Shown: positions 9,347 through 18,211, numbered from the stretch's first letter. The stretch: 64,000 nucleotides of DNA from UBA5072 sp963822145 (GCA_963822145.1 CAWGGG010000004.1:1674001-1738000), one strand, 5' to 3'. Numbers and translations: made by a program. Notes: generated by a model from the sequence alone, not told the origin.

Positions 9347-10210
9347 TTATAAAATTTCTCTGCCAACAGCCAATGCAATCTTTTTCAGATCCTTCATTAA
9401 TTGTTCAAATTCAGGCAGGCTGATCGATTGCTGTCCGTCACAAAGCGCTTCTTCGGGCTTATAATGAACCTCCATAATAAGACCATCAGCTCCGGCTGCC
9501 ACGGCGGCTTTGGCCATGGTAGGTACCATCCACCGGAGTCCTGTGCCATGACTGGGATCCACAATTACAGGAAGATGGCTGAGATGTTTTAACATGGGCA
9601 CGGCACTTAGATCAAGGGTATTCCGGGTGGAGGTTTCAAAGGTCCGTATGCCTCTTTCACACAATACTACCTGTTCGTTGCCCTGTCTCAGGATATATTC
9701 GGACGCCAGCAGGAATTCTTCAATGGTAGCCATCATGCCCCGCTTCAACAAAACAGGTTTACGGGTCATCCCCACTTCTTTCAGCAGCGGGTAATTCTGC
9801 ATGTTGCGTGATCCCACCTGAAGCATATCGGCATACCTGCTGACAACTTCAATTTGCCGGGTATCCATGACTTCCGTTACGACCGGCAAACCCGTTCTGA
9901 TGCTGATCTCATGAAGCATTTTTAAGCCTTCTTCCCCAAGCCCCTGGAAGCTGTATGGTGAAGAACGCGGCTTAAAGGCACCCCCTCTGAGTATTTTCGC
10001 ACCGTTTTTCCTGACGGAAACTGCTGTTTCAGCTAATTGTTCCATGCTCTCCACCGCGCAGGGGCCTGCAATAATGATCACTTCAGAGCCTCCTATTACA
10101 GCATCTTTAACCTTGACCAGTATGGGGTCCGGTTTTGTTTTTTTATTTGTTTTCATGGGAGCCAAGCATTCAATAATTTCCTGGTCGCTGTTGATTTTTG
10201 TTTCCATCAT
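9347..10210 (-). CDS. aroF: 3-deoxy-7-phosphoheptulonate (DAHP) synthase, AroF/KDOPS-like type
   Basis: This enzyme joins phosphoenolpyruvate and erythrose 4-phosphate in the first step of aromatic biosynthesis, in the cytoplasm. The 287-residue sequence carries the family motifs IIAGPCAVES, GAFKPRSSPYSFQGLG, GSRNMQN, LLKRGM, CERGIRTFE and VDPSHGTG. It is the short class-I-beta type; its N-terminal 40 residues are a short extension, and no chorismate mutase domain is fused. Its placement between two exported binding proteins in a redox-type operon is unusual for a housekeeping shikimate gene. It may be a dedicated copy feeding an aromatic product, or simply a rearranged housekeeping gene. Confidence 0.93.
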   Translation of the reverse strand: MMETKINSDQEIIECLAPMKTNKKTKPDPILVKVKDAVIGGSEVIIIAGPCAVESMEQLAETAVSVRKNGAKILRGGAFKPRSSPYSFQGLGEEGLKMLHEISIRTGLPVVTEVMDTRQIEVVSRYADMLQVGSRNMQNYPLLKEVGMTRKPVLLKRGMMATIEEFLLASEYILRQGNEQVVLCERGIRTFETSTRNTLDLSAVPMLKHLSHLPVIVDPSHGTGLRWMVPTMAKAAVAAGADGLIMEVHYKPEEALCDGQQSISLPEFEQLMKDLKKIALAVGREIL

Positions 10211-10248
10211 GTTCAGTTTCTAATTCAACCCACTTGCAAATAGAAATC

Positions 10249-11544
10249 TCATTGTAATTCCTTTTTATAGGGAGGCGCAGGCGAAAACTCAAATTTGCCG
10301 TTACTGATTTTTGCCAGATAGATGGGCCTAATATTGTTCCAGGTCGCATCAAATACCATCTTTCCAGAAGCTCCCTCATATCCCTGGAATGTTTTCAAGT
10401 CAGTGAGGACATCGCGGATCAGGACACGATTGAGCCCTGCCTTTTTTATGGACTCAATGATCAGGTTCATTCCATCATAGGCGTGCACGGCAAAAACGTC
10501 AGGCTCCATTCCAAAGCGCTTTTTGTAGTTCAACCTGAATGCTGCCAGTTTTGGATCTTTTGAATCGGGATTATATTGACAGGTGGTCATAATTCCATCA
10601 GCCAGCTTTCCGGCAATACTCAGGAATTCAGGATTTACGATCCTGTCGGAACAGAAGACCGGCTGATTCATGCCCATCTTACGTAAATCCTTGAGAATCA
10701 AGGCAGATTCCTTTGGATTTCCCCATATTATAATAGCATCCGGTTTTGTATCCTTTATCCGCTGCAGTTGCTCAGTAAATACCGTTTCACCATCTTTGAA
10801 ACGCTCCTCGATAATAATGGGATAACCCAAACGGGTAGCGGTTTTATTAAAATGAACGACTCCCACCCTGCCATAACGGTTATTTACCCTGATCACAGCA
10901 ACCCTGGAATGGCTGTTAAGTTCGAAAATGTAATTTGCCAGTGCATAACAACTTTGCCGGTCATCGGGAATGACTCTTATCACCCAGGGAATATTGGTCT
11001 CAGTAAAGGTAGGATCGGGGTCACCGGTACAAACCATCGGTATTTCCAGTTTGAGAGTGGCACGAATGGCCACATGGGATACAATATCATCAATTGAACC
11101 CAGCCAGGCCCAGACTCCCTCATCGTCCATCTTCACCACCTCGTTGGCAGCCGCACCCCAAAGTCCGACATCGTTATGGATCATCATTTTATAAGGAATA
11201 CCCTTGTACCCGCCTTTTTTGTTGGCCTCCTCAATGGCCAGCGTGGCCCCCTGGAGCATCTGCTTACCGTAATCAACAATGATCGATCCCTCAAGAGGCC
11301 CGAGAAAACCTATCCTGACTTCCTTAAGGTTGGTGGGTGGCGGTATTTCACGTCCGGCCCCGTAAAACTGCATGGGAGTAAGAAAATGGTATTTGTAGGC
11401 CTTCTGGTATTTATCGTAGGCAACGTATGTTTCCGGAACATTTCCATAGTTATCGCCATATTGTTGCCCTGAAGTCATTGAAATGGCAAAGAACATCAGC
11501 ACTAAAGATGTTAAAACTGACTTTACGGTTGGTTTCATATCCAT
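10249..11544 (-). CDS. Periplasmic amino-acid-type substrate-binding protein (Peripla_BP_6)
   Basis: This is a second type-I periplasmic binding protein of the LivJ group, about 430 residues long. It has a signal peptide (MKPTVKSVLTSLVLMFFAISMTSGQ) and core motifs VRIGFLGPLEGSIIVDYGKQ and ATLAIEEANKKGGYKG. The frame opens at 11565; I prefer the ATG at 11544 or 11538, which begins directly before the signal peptide. It is more distant from the 8138 protein than a recent duplicate would be. No permease accompanies it. Paired binding-protein and YVTN-propeller genes are known from PQQ-alcohol-dehydrogenase loci of Proteobacteria, which this arrangement recalls, but no PQQ enzyme is visible here. 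Confidence 0.87.
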   Translation of the reverse strand: MDMKPTVKSVLTSLVLMFFAISMTSGQQYGDNYGNVPETYVAYDKYQKAYKYHFLTPMQFYGAGREIPPPTNLKEVRIGFLGPLEGSIIVDYGKQMLQGATLAIEEANKKGGYKGIPYKMMIHNDVGLWGAAANEVVKMDDEGVWAWLGSIDDIVSHVAIRATLKLEIPMVCTGDPDPTFTETNIPWVIRVIPDDRQSCYALANYIFELNSHSRVAVIRVNNRYGRVGVVHFNKTATRLGYPIIIEERFKDGETVFTEQLQRIKDTKPDAIIIWGNPKESALILKDLRKMGMNQPVFCSDRIVNPEFLSIAGKLADGIMTTCQYNPDSKDPKLAAFRLNYKKRFGMEPDVFAVHAYDGMNLIIESIKKAGLNRVLIRDVLTDLKTFQGYEGASGKMVFDATWNNIRPIYLAKISNGKFEFSPAPPYKKELQ

Positions 11545-11579
11545 TGTTATTATTTCTATTAGCAATCAGTATAAACAAA

Positions 11580-12767
11580 TTAATTGATCACTTCTCCGCG
11601 GCTTAAACCTTTGGAAGTTGCCACCCATATGACATCACCTTCTGCATCGGCATTAATTACAAAGCTATGGGCGATGGAAGGAGATATCGGAATCTCTTTT
11701 TTCTCATTTCCGGAAGTGATGATCGCCACCCCGCTGGTGTTGTTTTCATTCCGTTTATAGGTAACCCAGGTCGTACCATCAGTAGTGCTTAATCCTTTAT
11801 CCGTACAAGCATAGGCAACTCTCCCGTTAACCTGCACAAAGTTTATGAAATTGCTGGCCAGTCCGCTGTCATGATCAAAGTATCCCTTCCAGTTCTTGCC
11901 ATCGTACCTGCAAAAGCCAAAGTAGGAGGATACCCAGAGAACGCCGTTGGCCCAGGCGGTAGCTGTAGTAATATCATGAACAGGTCCGTCATCGGGAAGG
12001 AGATCTATCTCCATAAAGCCATCAGGATCAACATAATCCCTGAAATGCTTGGTTTCCTTGTTATATTCAATTATACCTCCACCCCAGGCTGCAATGAAGA
12101 TCTTCCCCTGTCCGGCTGAAAGCGCATAGGTCCAGGGTTCATGCATCGGAGCATTCATTTCGGTGAAGATTTCCCATTCCTTAGTATAGGTGTCATAATG
12201 GCCTGCACCGCCCCCTGTGGCCATCCAAACATCCTTACCGTCGCATACTACATTGTAAACAAGGTCGTTGGGCATGCCGCTGTTCATCTGGGTGAAAGTT
12301 TCAAACTTCCCGGATGACCATCGGTTCAACCCGCCTAGGGTTCCGATCCAAACATCACCCGTAACCGGGCTGACATCAACCGAAACTACGCCATTATGTG
12401 CCAGTCCGTCTTTGGTGGTATAGGTTTTCCATTTGCCGTTCTCATAAACTGCCAGGCCATGGTGAGTGCCAACCAGCACGCGATCACCATCGATCTTAAC
12501 CGAGTAAACCTTATCGGAAGGGAGTCCGTCTTGCGTGGTGAAATTCCGCCAGTTGCCGTATACCGGCATGCCATTGGCCTCTTTTATGGAGGTAGTGGCT
12601 GAAGGCCCGGCAACATAATCGCTGTCTGAAGAAGATGATTTTTCCGACGGCGGCCTCCCGGTCCCGGATTGGCCCTTTTCCGGTTTTTTTACAAACAATA
12701 CAGCCACTACTATAATAGCTACAACAACCAGTGCTGCAATTGAATATTGGAGAATTCTTGATTTCAT
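11580..12767 (-). CDS. Membrane-anchored two-component-regulator-type beta-propeller protein
   Basis: A 395-residue protein with one N-terminal membrane segment (residues 9-28), a low-complexity Ser/Lys linker, and then a propeller of repeats typical of the sensor half of hybrid two-component regulators (WRNFTTQDGLPSDKVYSV, WKTYTTKDGLAHNGVVSV). There is no kinase or DNA-binding domain, so only the ligand-binding propeller is kept, facing the periplasm. It sits 29 bases downstream of the cytochrome gene. It may sense or bind the substrate of the system. The role is unknown. Confidence 0.82.
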   Translation of the reverse strand: MKSRILQYSIAALVVVAIIVVAVLFVKKPEKGQSGTGRPPSEKSSSSDSDYVAGPSATTSIKEANGMPVYGNWRNFTTQDGLPSDKVYSVKIDGDRVLVGTHHGLAVYENGKWKTYTTKDGLAHNGVVSVDVSPVTGDVWIGTLGGLNRWSSGKFETFTQMNSGMPNDLVYNVVCDGKDVWMATGGGAGHYDTYTKEWEIFTEMNAPMHEPWTYALSAGQGKIFIAAWGGGIIEYNKETKHFRDYVDPDGFMEIDLLPDDGPVHDITTATAWANGVLWVSSYFGFCRYDGKNWKGYFDHDSGLASNFINFVQVNGRVAYACTDKGLSTTDGTTWVTYKRNENNTSGVAIITSGNEKKEIPISPSIAHSFVINADAEGDVIWVATSKGLSRGEVIN

Positions 12768-12796
12768 AGTGTTACGGTTAGGTGATATGTTTATTG

Positions 12797-14836
12797 TTAA
12801 TGGTTTATTACAGAGGCTTCTGCTGGTTTATCAGCTTCTTCTTCATATTCGGGCGAGCGTAATGATTTGAGATATTCTATCAGGTTGTTGAGGTCAATTT
12901 TCGTAAGATCATTTAAAGCGCCATGACGCTCATCCTTGCCGTAAATTGTCCATATCTCCTCGAGTGTTGCTGCTCTGCCGTCGTGCAGGTAAGGCGCCGA
13001 AGCATATATATTGTTTAAATGGGGTGTATCAAATAAGATGGAATCGTCGGTTGCTGCCAGTGTTCCTACATCCGCGGGTTGCAGATTTGTATAATACGGA
13101 GGCGGATGACAGGTAATGCAACGATTTTTAACTGGAATTTCCTGACCGTAATTATTATGTGTGCGCTCAAAAATAGCCTTGCCACTTTGCTGTGCTTTGG
13201 TTAATTTTCCGCCGGGATTGTATTGAAGATTTGGCGGATAGGGAATCCCGGTGAGGATATAGGACACCAGTGCATCGAGTTTGTCGTAACTAAAGGGTTC
13301 GGTTCGGGTTAGTACGGTTGAAAAACGCATGCCGTCCTGCTTGTAAACCGTCTGGTTCTTACCGTTCCATTTAAAAGGAGGTGTTTCTGAAATATCGCGG
13401 AGTGACTGGGTATTGGTAATGTTCCGGCCCATGTCCTTCGATGCCATATTATACACAAGACCGTCTTCATGCACATCCGGATGACAGGTATAGCATGCAT
13501 ATTGAGTCTGGAAAGTGCCTCCTGCATTATTCAGTATTCTTCTTCCTTTCCGGGCTACTGTCACCCTGCGTGGCCCGCCCAGATCAATGGTCTTTTCCAT
13601 TTCCAGTGTTGCGGTATTAATAACAGCAATCCGGTCCTCCAGATGTTCAGCCACATATAACAGTTTTCCGTCAGATGACATGGCAAGCCCTTTCGGATTC
13701 GCTCCCGTGGGGATACGTTTGATCACATAACGGCTGCTGATGCCGAGATGATTGGCATAGATCTTCAGCTCATCATCAGATGATTCTGCCAGCAAGGTCC
13801 GGATGGCATCGATGTCAAGCACGGAAATAAAATCCACTCCTGAACTGGAGATAAAAGCTCGTTTACCGTCGGGTGTTATGGCAACATCGAACGGATCGGG
13901 GTAATACGCATTGGGTTCGTCCAGCAGCAGCTGTACCGTCCTTCCTCCGGGTTTTAATTCAATGATTCCAAAACCGTGAGTCATCATCCATCCCCTGTCT
14001 ACCTGAATGGTGGGCATATTGTTCTTGGGACGTATCAGGGGAAATATGGCCAGATCGCATGATGGTGTAAATGCTATGTTCTCCATCATGTAGGCCGACC
14101 TGATGCCCCTGCGTTCCACGATCCTCCGTTTGTCATCGTTCACCACGGTCAATTCGCAGATCACCGTATCATCATAGGGGCGGCCCATGGTCCGCCGGCT
14201 GGTGACAAACAGGGAACTTCCGTCAGGAGTCGCGCCAATTCCGGTCGGATTATTACCGGCAGTGAGCCTTTTTTCCTCTTCTTTGGTTTTCAGGTTGATC
14301 ACCGAAAGGTCAGAAGTATAGGAATTCACTGCATACAGATACTTTCCGTCAGCACTCAGGGCCAAACCTGCCGGACCACCGCCGGTCCTCAGGGTATCCT
14401 TTACCTCAAATCCGGAAAGATCAATGACGGATATATTATCTGACCATTGGTTGCTGACATAGGCCGTGCTTTCATCTTTATCAAGAATAACACTGTGGGG
14501 CTGATCACCTACCTTGATTTTACGGATAACCTTTTGGTTTTCAGTATCTACTACCAGCAAAGCATCGCCTTCCTCGGCAACTACGTATAACTTTTTACCA
14601 TCCTTAGTAATAGCCAGGTTGAAAGGAGAATAGTAATCCGCATTGACCATTTTTGCCAGGAGTCCGCTTTTCTGTTTATACAAATGGCAATTATAACAGG
14701 CAAGCGGGTGATCCTCCACAGCCGTTTGGTAGTTCACATGTGCCCTGGCCAGTTTATGTGCTTTCGGATATATCAGTGAAACAGCCAGAATAAGTATGCC
14801 TGCTGTGGTTAAAAGAATATAGTGATGTCTTTTCAT
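12797..14836 (-). CDS. YVTN beta-propeller fused to MauG/CcpA-type c-type cytochrome (three haem motifs)
   Basis: A 679-residue exported protein. An N-terminal membrane/signal segment (residues 6-24) is followed by a first haem site CYNCH (residues 47-51) and a seven-bladed YVTN/YncE-type propeller (about 65-440, for example PHSVILDKDESTAYVSNQWSDN). The C-terminal cytochrome-c-peroxidase/MauG-like domain has CYTCH near 447, CITCH near 572 and the family signature APYLHDGRAATLEEI. Such proteins carry out periplasmic peroxide reduction or cofactor maturation. Fusion to a propeller suggests a substrate-docking module. The gene is 2 bases from the preceding lipoprotein gene. The redox nature is firm and the substrate is unknown. 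Confidence 0.9.
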   Translation of the reverse strand: MKRHHYILLTTAGILILAVSLIYPKAHKLARAHVNYQTAVEDHPLACYNCHLYKQKSGLLAKMVNADYYSPFNLAITKDGKKLYVVAEEGDALLVVDTENQKVIRKIKVGDQPHSVILDKDESTAYVSNQWSDNISVIDLSGFEVKDTLRTGGGPAGLALSADGKYLYAVNSYTSDLSVINLKTKEEEKRLTAGNNPTGIGATPDGSSLFVTSRRTMGRPYDDTVICELTVVNDDKRRIVERRGIRSAYMMENIAFTPSCDLAIFPLIRPKNNMPTIQVDRGWMMTHGFGIIELKPGGRTVQLLLDEPNAYYPDPFDVAITPDGKRAFISSSGVDFISVLDIDAIRTLLAESSDDELKIYANHLGISSRYVIKRIPTGANPKGLAMSSDGKLLYVAEHLEDRIAVINTATLEMEKTIDLGGPRRVTVARKGRRILNNAGGTFQTQYACYTCHPDVHEDGLVYNMASKDMGRNITNTQSLRDISETPPFKWNGKNQTVYKQDGMRFSTVLTRTEPFSYDKLDALVSYILTGIPYPPNLQYNPGGKLTKAQQSGKAIFERTHNNYGQEIPVKNRCITCHPPPYYTNLQPADVGTLAATDDSILFDTPHLNNIYASAPYLHDGRAATLEEIWTIYGKDERHGALNDLTKIDLNNLIEYLKSLRSPEYEEEADKPAEASVINH

Positions 14837-14838
14837 AA

Positions 14839-16287
14839 TTATTCCAATTCAACTTCTTTTTCAGTGACTTCGGTGATATGTACGGGTATATTAACCGGGT
14901 CCTTTTTTACTGACAGGGGTACATTGTTTTCAGGCGCCAGTTCGTGATCTTCGTGACAACCCACACACCCTCTTCTTTCATTAGGCCGTATCCATATCCA
15001 GGAGCAAGGACCGTTTACCACCTTACCGTCCTCATCCAGGGTCTGTATCCGGAAAGGGGTGTCGGCCATCGCCTTTAAATAAAATGACCCGTCCTCTTCA
15101 ACCGTAATGATCCCCAGGGAAGAATTCAACCCGAGCACTTCAATCTTGCTGGCCTTTTTACCAGATGACTGAGTTTCCGCGAAGCCGGGGTCAAGGATAT
15201 GAATATCCTGGCAAAGCAGCAATCCGGTTTTTACCCCCATGTCCACCTCGCTCGGCAGCTTTTTGGGACGGGCCCTTACTTCAACCACCAATGCATCCAG
15301 GATATCATGATCGGCAGAAGCAAAGACAGGCTGACCAAGAACCTTTTTTTTCGGATCAAATTCGTAAAGGGCGAACCGTTCGGTATCAGCCTTTCGGTAT
15401 GTCACCAGGTACTTTCCTGAGGAATGCACTGACACTGTGAGAAAATCGCCTTTGAGGCCGGAGGTGAGATTGATGCGTGAATTTAGCGGCCGGTTATAGC
15501 TAATTGAGACCATGTGCCCTGATCCGGAGTGTGCGCTGTCAGTTTCGATAAAAACGATTTTCCCGTCTGCAGTTTCCGCGGCGCGTCCTAATAATGACGT
15601 ATTTTCCGATCCTTTGTAAAACATGTCCGCTTTTGTTCCGTCGGGACGCATGACCATCATTAACTGTTCTTCCGGAGCAGGAAATAATTGCCGGCTGACA
15701 GTCAAAAGGCGGCCATCATGCAACGTGCTGGATGCGAAATAGCAGTTCGGGCTATAAGTGATCCGCTGCATACCTGAACCATCCAGGTTACCGGCATAGA
15801 GTGAATATCCTGCCTTCAGCGAATCATTTGCCAGTATTTTACTGTATAATAATCGGTTACCTGGCAGATAAACAGGATCCGTACAGTGATCACCCGATGT
15901 GGTGATCTGTCTTACCGATGAATTCCCAAGATCCATCTCCCATATCTGCCATACATCTCCCTCCTTCTGCTGCCCGGCAAACAGCATGGATTTACCATCA
16001 TAGGAGATATCGGGTGAGCAGGCTGAATAAAACCCCGCGGTAAGCAACTTTGGTGATTTTCCAGGATTGTTTGGATGCACCGCCAGCAGACGGGCTCCGG
16101 GAATATACCGCCAGGATGCGCCTGAGATGTAATCGGGATTACCGGCTTTTTCTGCACATTCAGTTATGATAATCATATCCGTCACCGGTTTGCCCTTACA
16201 GGATAACATGATAAGACCTGAGAATCCAACAGTTACCAGGCTTGCGAGTGAGATAACAAGTAATCTTAGCTTCATGCAACTGATCAA
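14839..16287 (-). CDS. WD40-like lipoprotein with C-terminal haem c motif (HzsA-related type)
   Basis: A 482-residue lipoprotein with a membrane/lipobox segment ending LSCKG near residue 30. A TolB/WD40-like region (SPDISYDGKSMLFAG, QITTSGDHCTDPVYLPG) is followed by one haem-binding motif, CVGCH, near residue 445, preceded by WIWIRPNERRG. The layout resembles proteins annotated as related to the hydrazine-synthase alpha subunit, but nothing else indicates anammox chemistry. An alternative start at 16275 (MKLRLLVIS) gives a neater signal peptide; the start at 16287 overlaps the upstream stop by ATGA. It is probably an electron-transfer partner of the multihaem protein encoded next. Confidence 0.8.
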   Translation of the reverse strand: MISCMKLRLLVISLASLVTVGFSGLIMLSCKGKPVTDMIIITECAEKAGNPDYISGASWRYIPGARLLAVHPNNPGKSPKLLTAGFYSACSPDISYDGKSMLFAGQQKEGDVWQIWEMDLGNSSVRQITTSGDHCTDPVYLPGNRLLYSKILANDSLKAGYSLYAGNLDGSGMQRITYSPNCYFASSTLHDGRLLTVSRQLFPAPEEQLMMVMRPDGTKADMFYKGSENTSLLGRAAETADGKIVFIETDSAHSGSGHMVSISYNRPLNSRINLTSGLKGDFLTVSVHSSGKYLVTYRKADTERFALYEFDPKKKVLGQPVFASADHDILDALVVEVRARPKKLPSEVDMGVKTGLLLCQDIHILDPGFAETQSSGKKASKIEVLGLNSSLGIITVEEDGSFYLKAMADTPFRIQTLDEDGKVVNGPCSWIWIRPNERRGCVGCHEDHELAPENNVPLSVKKDPVNIPVHITEVTEKEVELE

Positions 16288-17990
16288 TTAGGTTCTGTTA
16301 TAGTAAGGATCTGGTTGGCTTTGGTATTATCCAGGGTCTGGGTTTTTCCGGAAGGCCATTTTATTTCGATCTTTTCTACCACTTCATTCTTTGCCAGGCC
16401 AAAATGCATCCTCGGATCATTCTGGGATAAATAGCCAACGGTACTTTTCTTCTGGGCTGTCTGGGTTTTGCCTCCGGATGTTATTTTAACAATGGCGCCT
16501 ATGCCATCGTGGTTACTTGAGGTGCCAACCAACTTAAGGATCAGCCAGTTATTCTGGTTACCCTTGTTATTGCGTAAAAACATCGCGCGGTTGTTGAGGT
16601 TGACAATAAAAACATCCAGATCCCCATCATTATCATAATCTCCAATGCAGGTACCGCGTCCGACATACTCCTGATGGAAATATGCTCCCCTTTCCAGTGA
16701 AATATCCGTAAACTTACCGTTACCCAGGTTTTCAAAAATCTGGTCCTCATGTCCGTACAGATGCTTCAGGGCGCCATTGGTTTTATAAATATCCATGTCC
16801 ATATCATTGTCATAATCAATAAAGGAGGACGACCAGCCCACAAATTGAGCTGCCTGGGAGGAAATCCCTACCGGATTGGCTTTATCTGTGAATACACCAT
16901 TACCCAGATTTTCATATAATGAACAGTAGGTATCATCTGAAACAAATATGTCCATCAGCCCGTCTCCGTTATAATCAGCAAAATCAACCGACATGCTTAC
17001 AGTAGCTTCACCACCCTGACTGAAAGCAGTGCCCGACATCGTTCCGATATCGGTGAACTTTTTGCCCGCTTCGTTATGCCAGAGGTAATTCAAGGTATGA
17101 TCGTTGGCAACGTAAATGTCAACAAAGCCATCATTGTCCACATCGGCTGCCCCAACGCCCATAGCCCTGCCATCCATATCAATGATGCCCATGGCCTGTG
17201 TGACGTCTTTAAAAGTACCGTCTCCGTTATTATGATACAATACGTCTGGTTCGGCCTCGTAAGCCATTGGGGGCGGGAAACCGTCGGGAGCATAAAAATA
17301 TTTGTAATCAGGGTCAAATTCAAGATAATTGCCCACATAAAGATCGAGGAAACTGTCATTATCGTAATCTAACCATACGGCACCTACGCTGCAGGTATGA
17401 TCTCCAGCAACACCGGCCTTTTCGGTGACATTGGTGAAAGTCCCGTTTCCTTTGTTCCTGTAAAGCACATTATGGCCATAATTGCAAACATACAGATCGG
17501 GATATCCATTGTTGTCATAGTCCCCTACTGAAACGCCCATGCTGTACCAGGGTCCGCCCACACCGGCTTTTCTGGTCACATCCTCAAAAGTGCCGTCACC
17601 CCTGTTGCGATAGAGACGATTGCCCGGAAGCTGGTCAGGCTTTTCGCTTTTGGTGAAGCCTTCGATCCAGGTGCCACTGGTTACATAAATATCAATGTAT
17701 CCGTCCTGGTCATAATCAAGAAATGCCGTACCACCACAACTTGATTCAACGATGTTCAGCAGTTCGGTGCCACCAATCGAATGGACAAAATCCAACCCGA
17801 TCTGTTCTCCTATTTCCTGGAAGTAATCATCATTTGCCGCCGGAAGGGTTGCTGCCGGTTTCTTAGAGCCAGAGGATCTATTGTCGGACTGACATCCGGA
17901 CAGGACCAGCAACATAACGAACAGGAGAACATATAGCCTCCCGATGACATTTCTGATACCCGCACTTTTTTTCAACCTTAAGCAAACCAT
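16284..17990 (-). CDS. FG-GAP/VCBS lipoprotein with ASPIC/UnbV domain (CRTAC1 family)
   Basis: This is the first gene of the long minus-strand operon. It encodes a 568-residue lipoprotein with lipobox VLSGC near residues 30-34. About seven FG-GAP/VCBS blades carry calcium-loop motifs (DYDQDGYID, DYDNNGYPD, DVDNDGFVD), and a C-terminal ASPIC/UnbV domain follows (GAIVKITSGGKTQ...NDPRMHFGLA). It should be on the outer membrane or the periplasmic face. The end overlaps the next gene by four bases, which indicates coupling to the haem lipoprotein. A TATATTTG box lies 84 bases upstream of the ATG. The molecular function of this family is not established. Confidence 0.9.
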   Translation of the reverse strand: MVCLRLKKSAGIRNVIGRLYVLLFVMLLVLSGCQSDNRSSGSKKPAATLPAANDDYFQEIGEQIGLDFVHSIGGTELLNIVESSCGGTAFLDYDQDGYIDIYVTSGTWIEGFTKSEKPDQLPGNRLYRNRGDGTFEDVTRKAGVGGPWYSMGVSVGDYDNNGYPDLYVCNYGHNVLYRNKGNGTFTNVTEKAGVAGDHTCSVGAVWLDYDNDSFLDLYVGNYLEFDPDYKYFYAPDGFPPPMAYEAEPDVLYHNNGDGTFKDVTQAMGIIDMDGRAMGVGAADVDNDGFVDIYVANDHTLNYLWHNEAGKKFTDIGTMSGTAFSQGGEATVSMSVDFADYNGDGLMDIFVSDDTYCSLYENLGNGVFTDKANPVGISSQAAQFVGWSSSFIDYDNDMDMDIYKTNGALKHLYGHEDQIFENLGNGKFTDISLERGAYFHQEYVGRGTCIGDYDNDGDLDVFIVNLNNRAMFLRNNKGNQNNWLILKLVGTSSNHDGIGAIVKITSGGKTQTAQKKSTVGYLSQNDPRMHFGLAKNEVVEKIEIKWPSGKTQTLDNTKANQILTITEPN

Positions 17991-18073
17991 TATATGACTG
18001 TGTTTTTGTTAATAATGAATTTATCTGTGCAATATAGCCATGGCACATCAGGCCTGTTTAGTTTAAAGCGTCG

Positions 18074-18081
18074 CAAATATA
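18074..18081 (-). promoter_or_regulatory. Putative -7 box (TATATTTG) of the redox operon
   Basis: Read on the minus strand, this octamer matches the Bacteroidota -7 consensus TAnnTTTG exactly. Transcription would start about 7 bases downstream and leave a leader of roughly 75 bases before the ATG at 17990. No clear TTTG -33 box is present at the expected distance, so an activator, perhaps the adjacent response regulator, may be needed. Confidence 0.4.
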
Positions 18082-18144
18082 TAAATTTCGGCATCATGTC
18101 GGAGCTAACTTTCATCATGATGAATGTAAAACTCCCTAATATGA

Positions 18145-18211
18145 GTATAGGTAAGGCCTATCTGTTCTGACTGCTGAAATATACCTGAACAAGAATACAC
18201 CTTACCTATAC
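18145..18211. promoter_or_regulatory. Perfect 12-base inverted repeat (GTATAGGTAAGG / CCTTACCTATAC)
   Basis: The arms lie at 18145-18156 and 18200-18211, with 43 bases between them. They are about 65 bases upstream of the putative -7 box of the minus-strand operon. There is no T-tract after the hairpin on either strand, so a simple terminator is unlikely. A DNA-looping operator or regulator site is one reading and a remnant repeat is another. Confidence 0.45.

Noticed and set aside
14839..16287. Anammox-type hydrazine synthase
   Set aside because: Only the overall layout and one CxxCH are shared; no other hydrazine-pathway gene is present.
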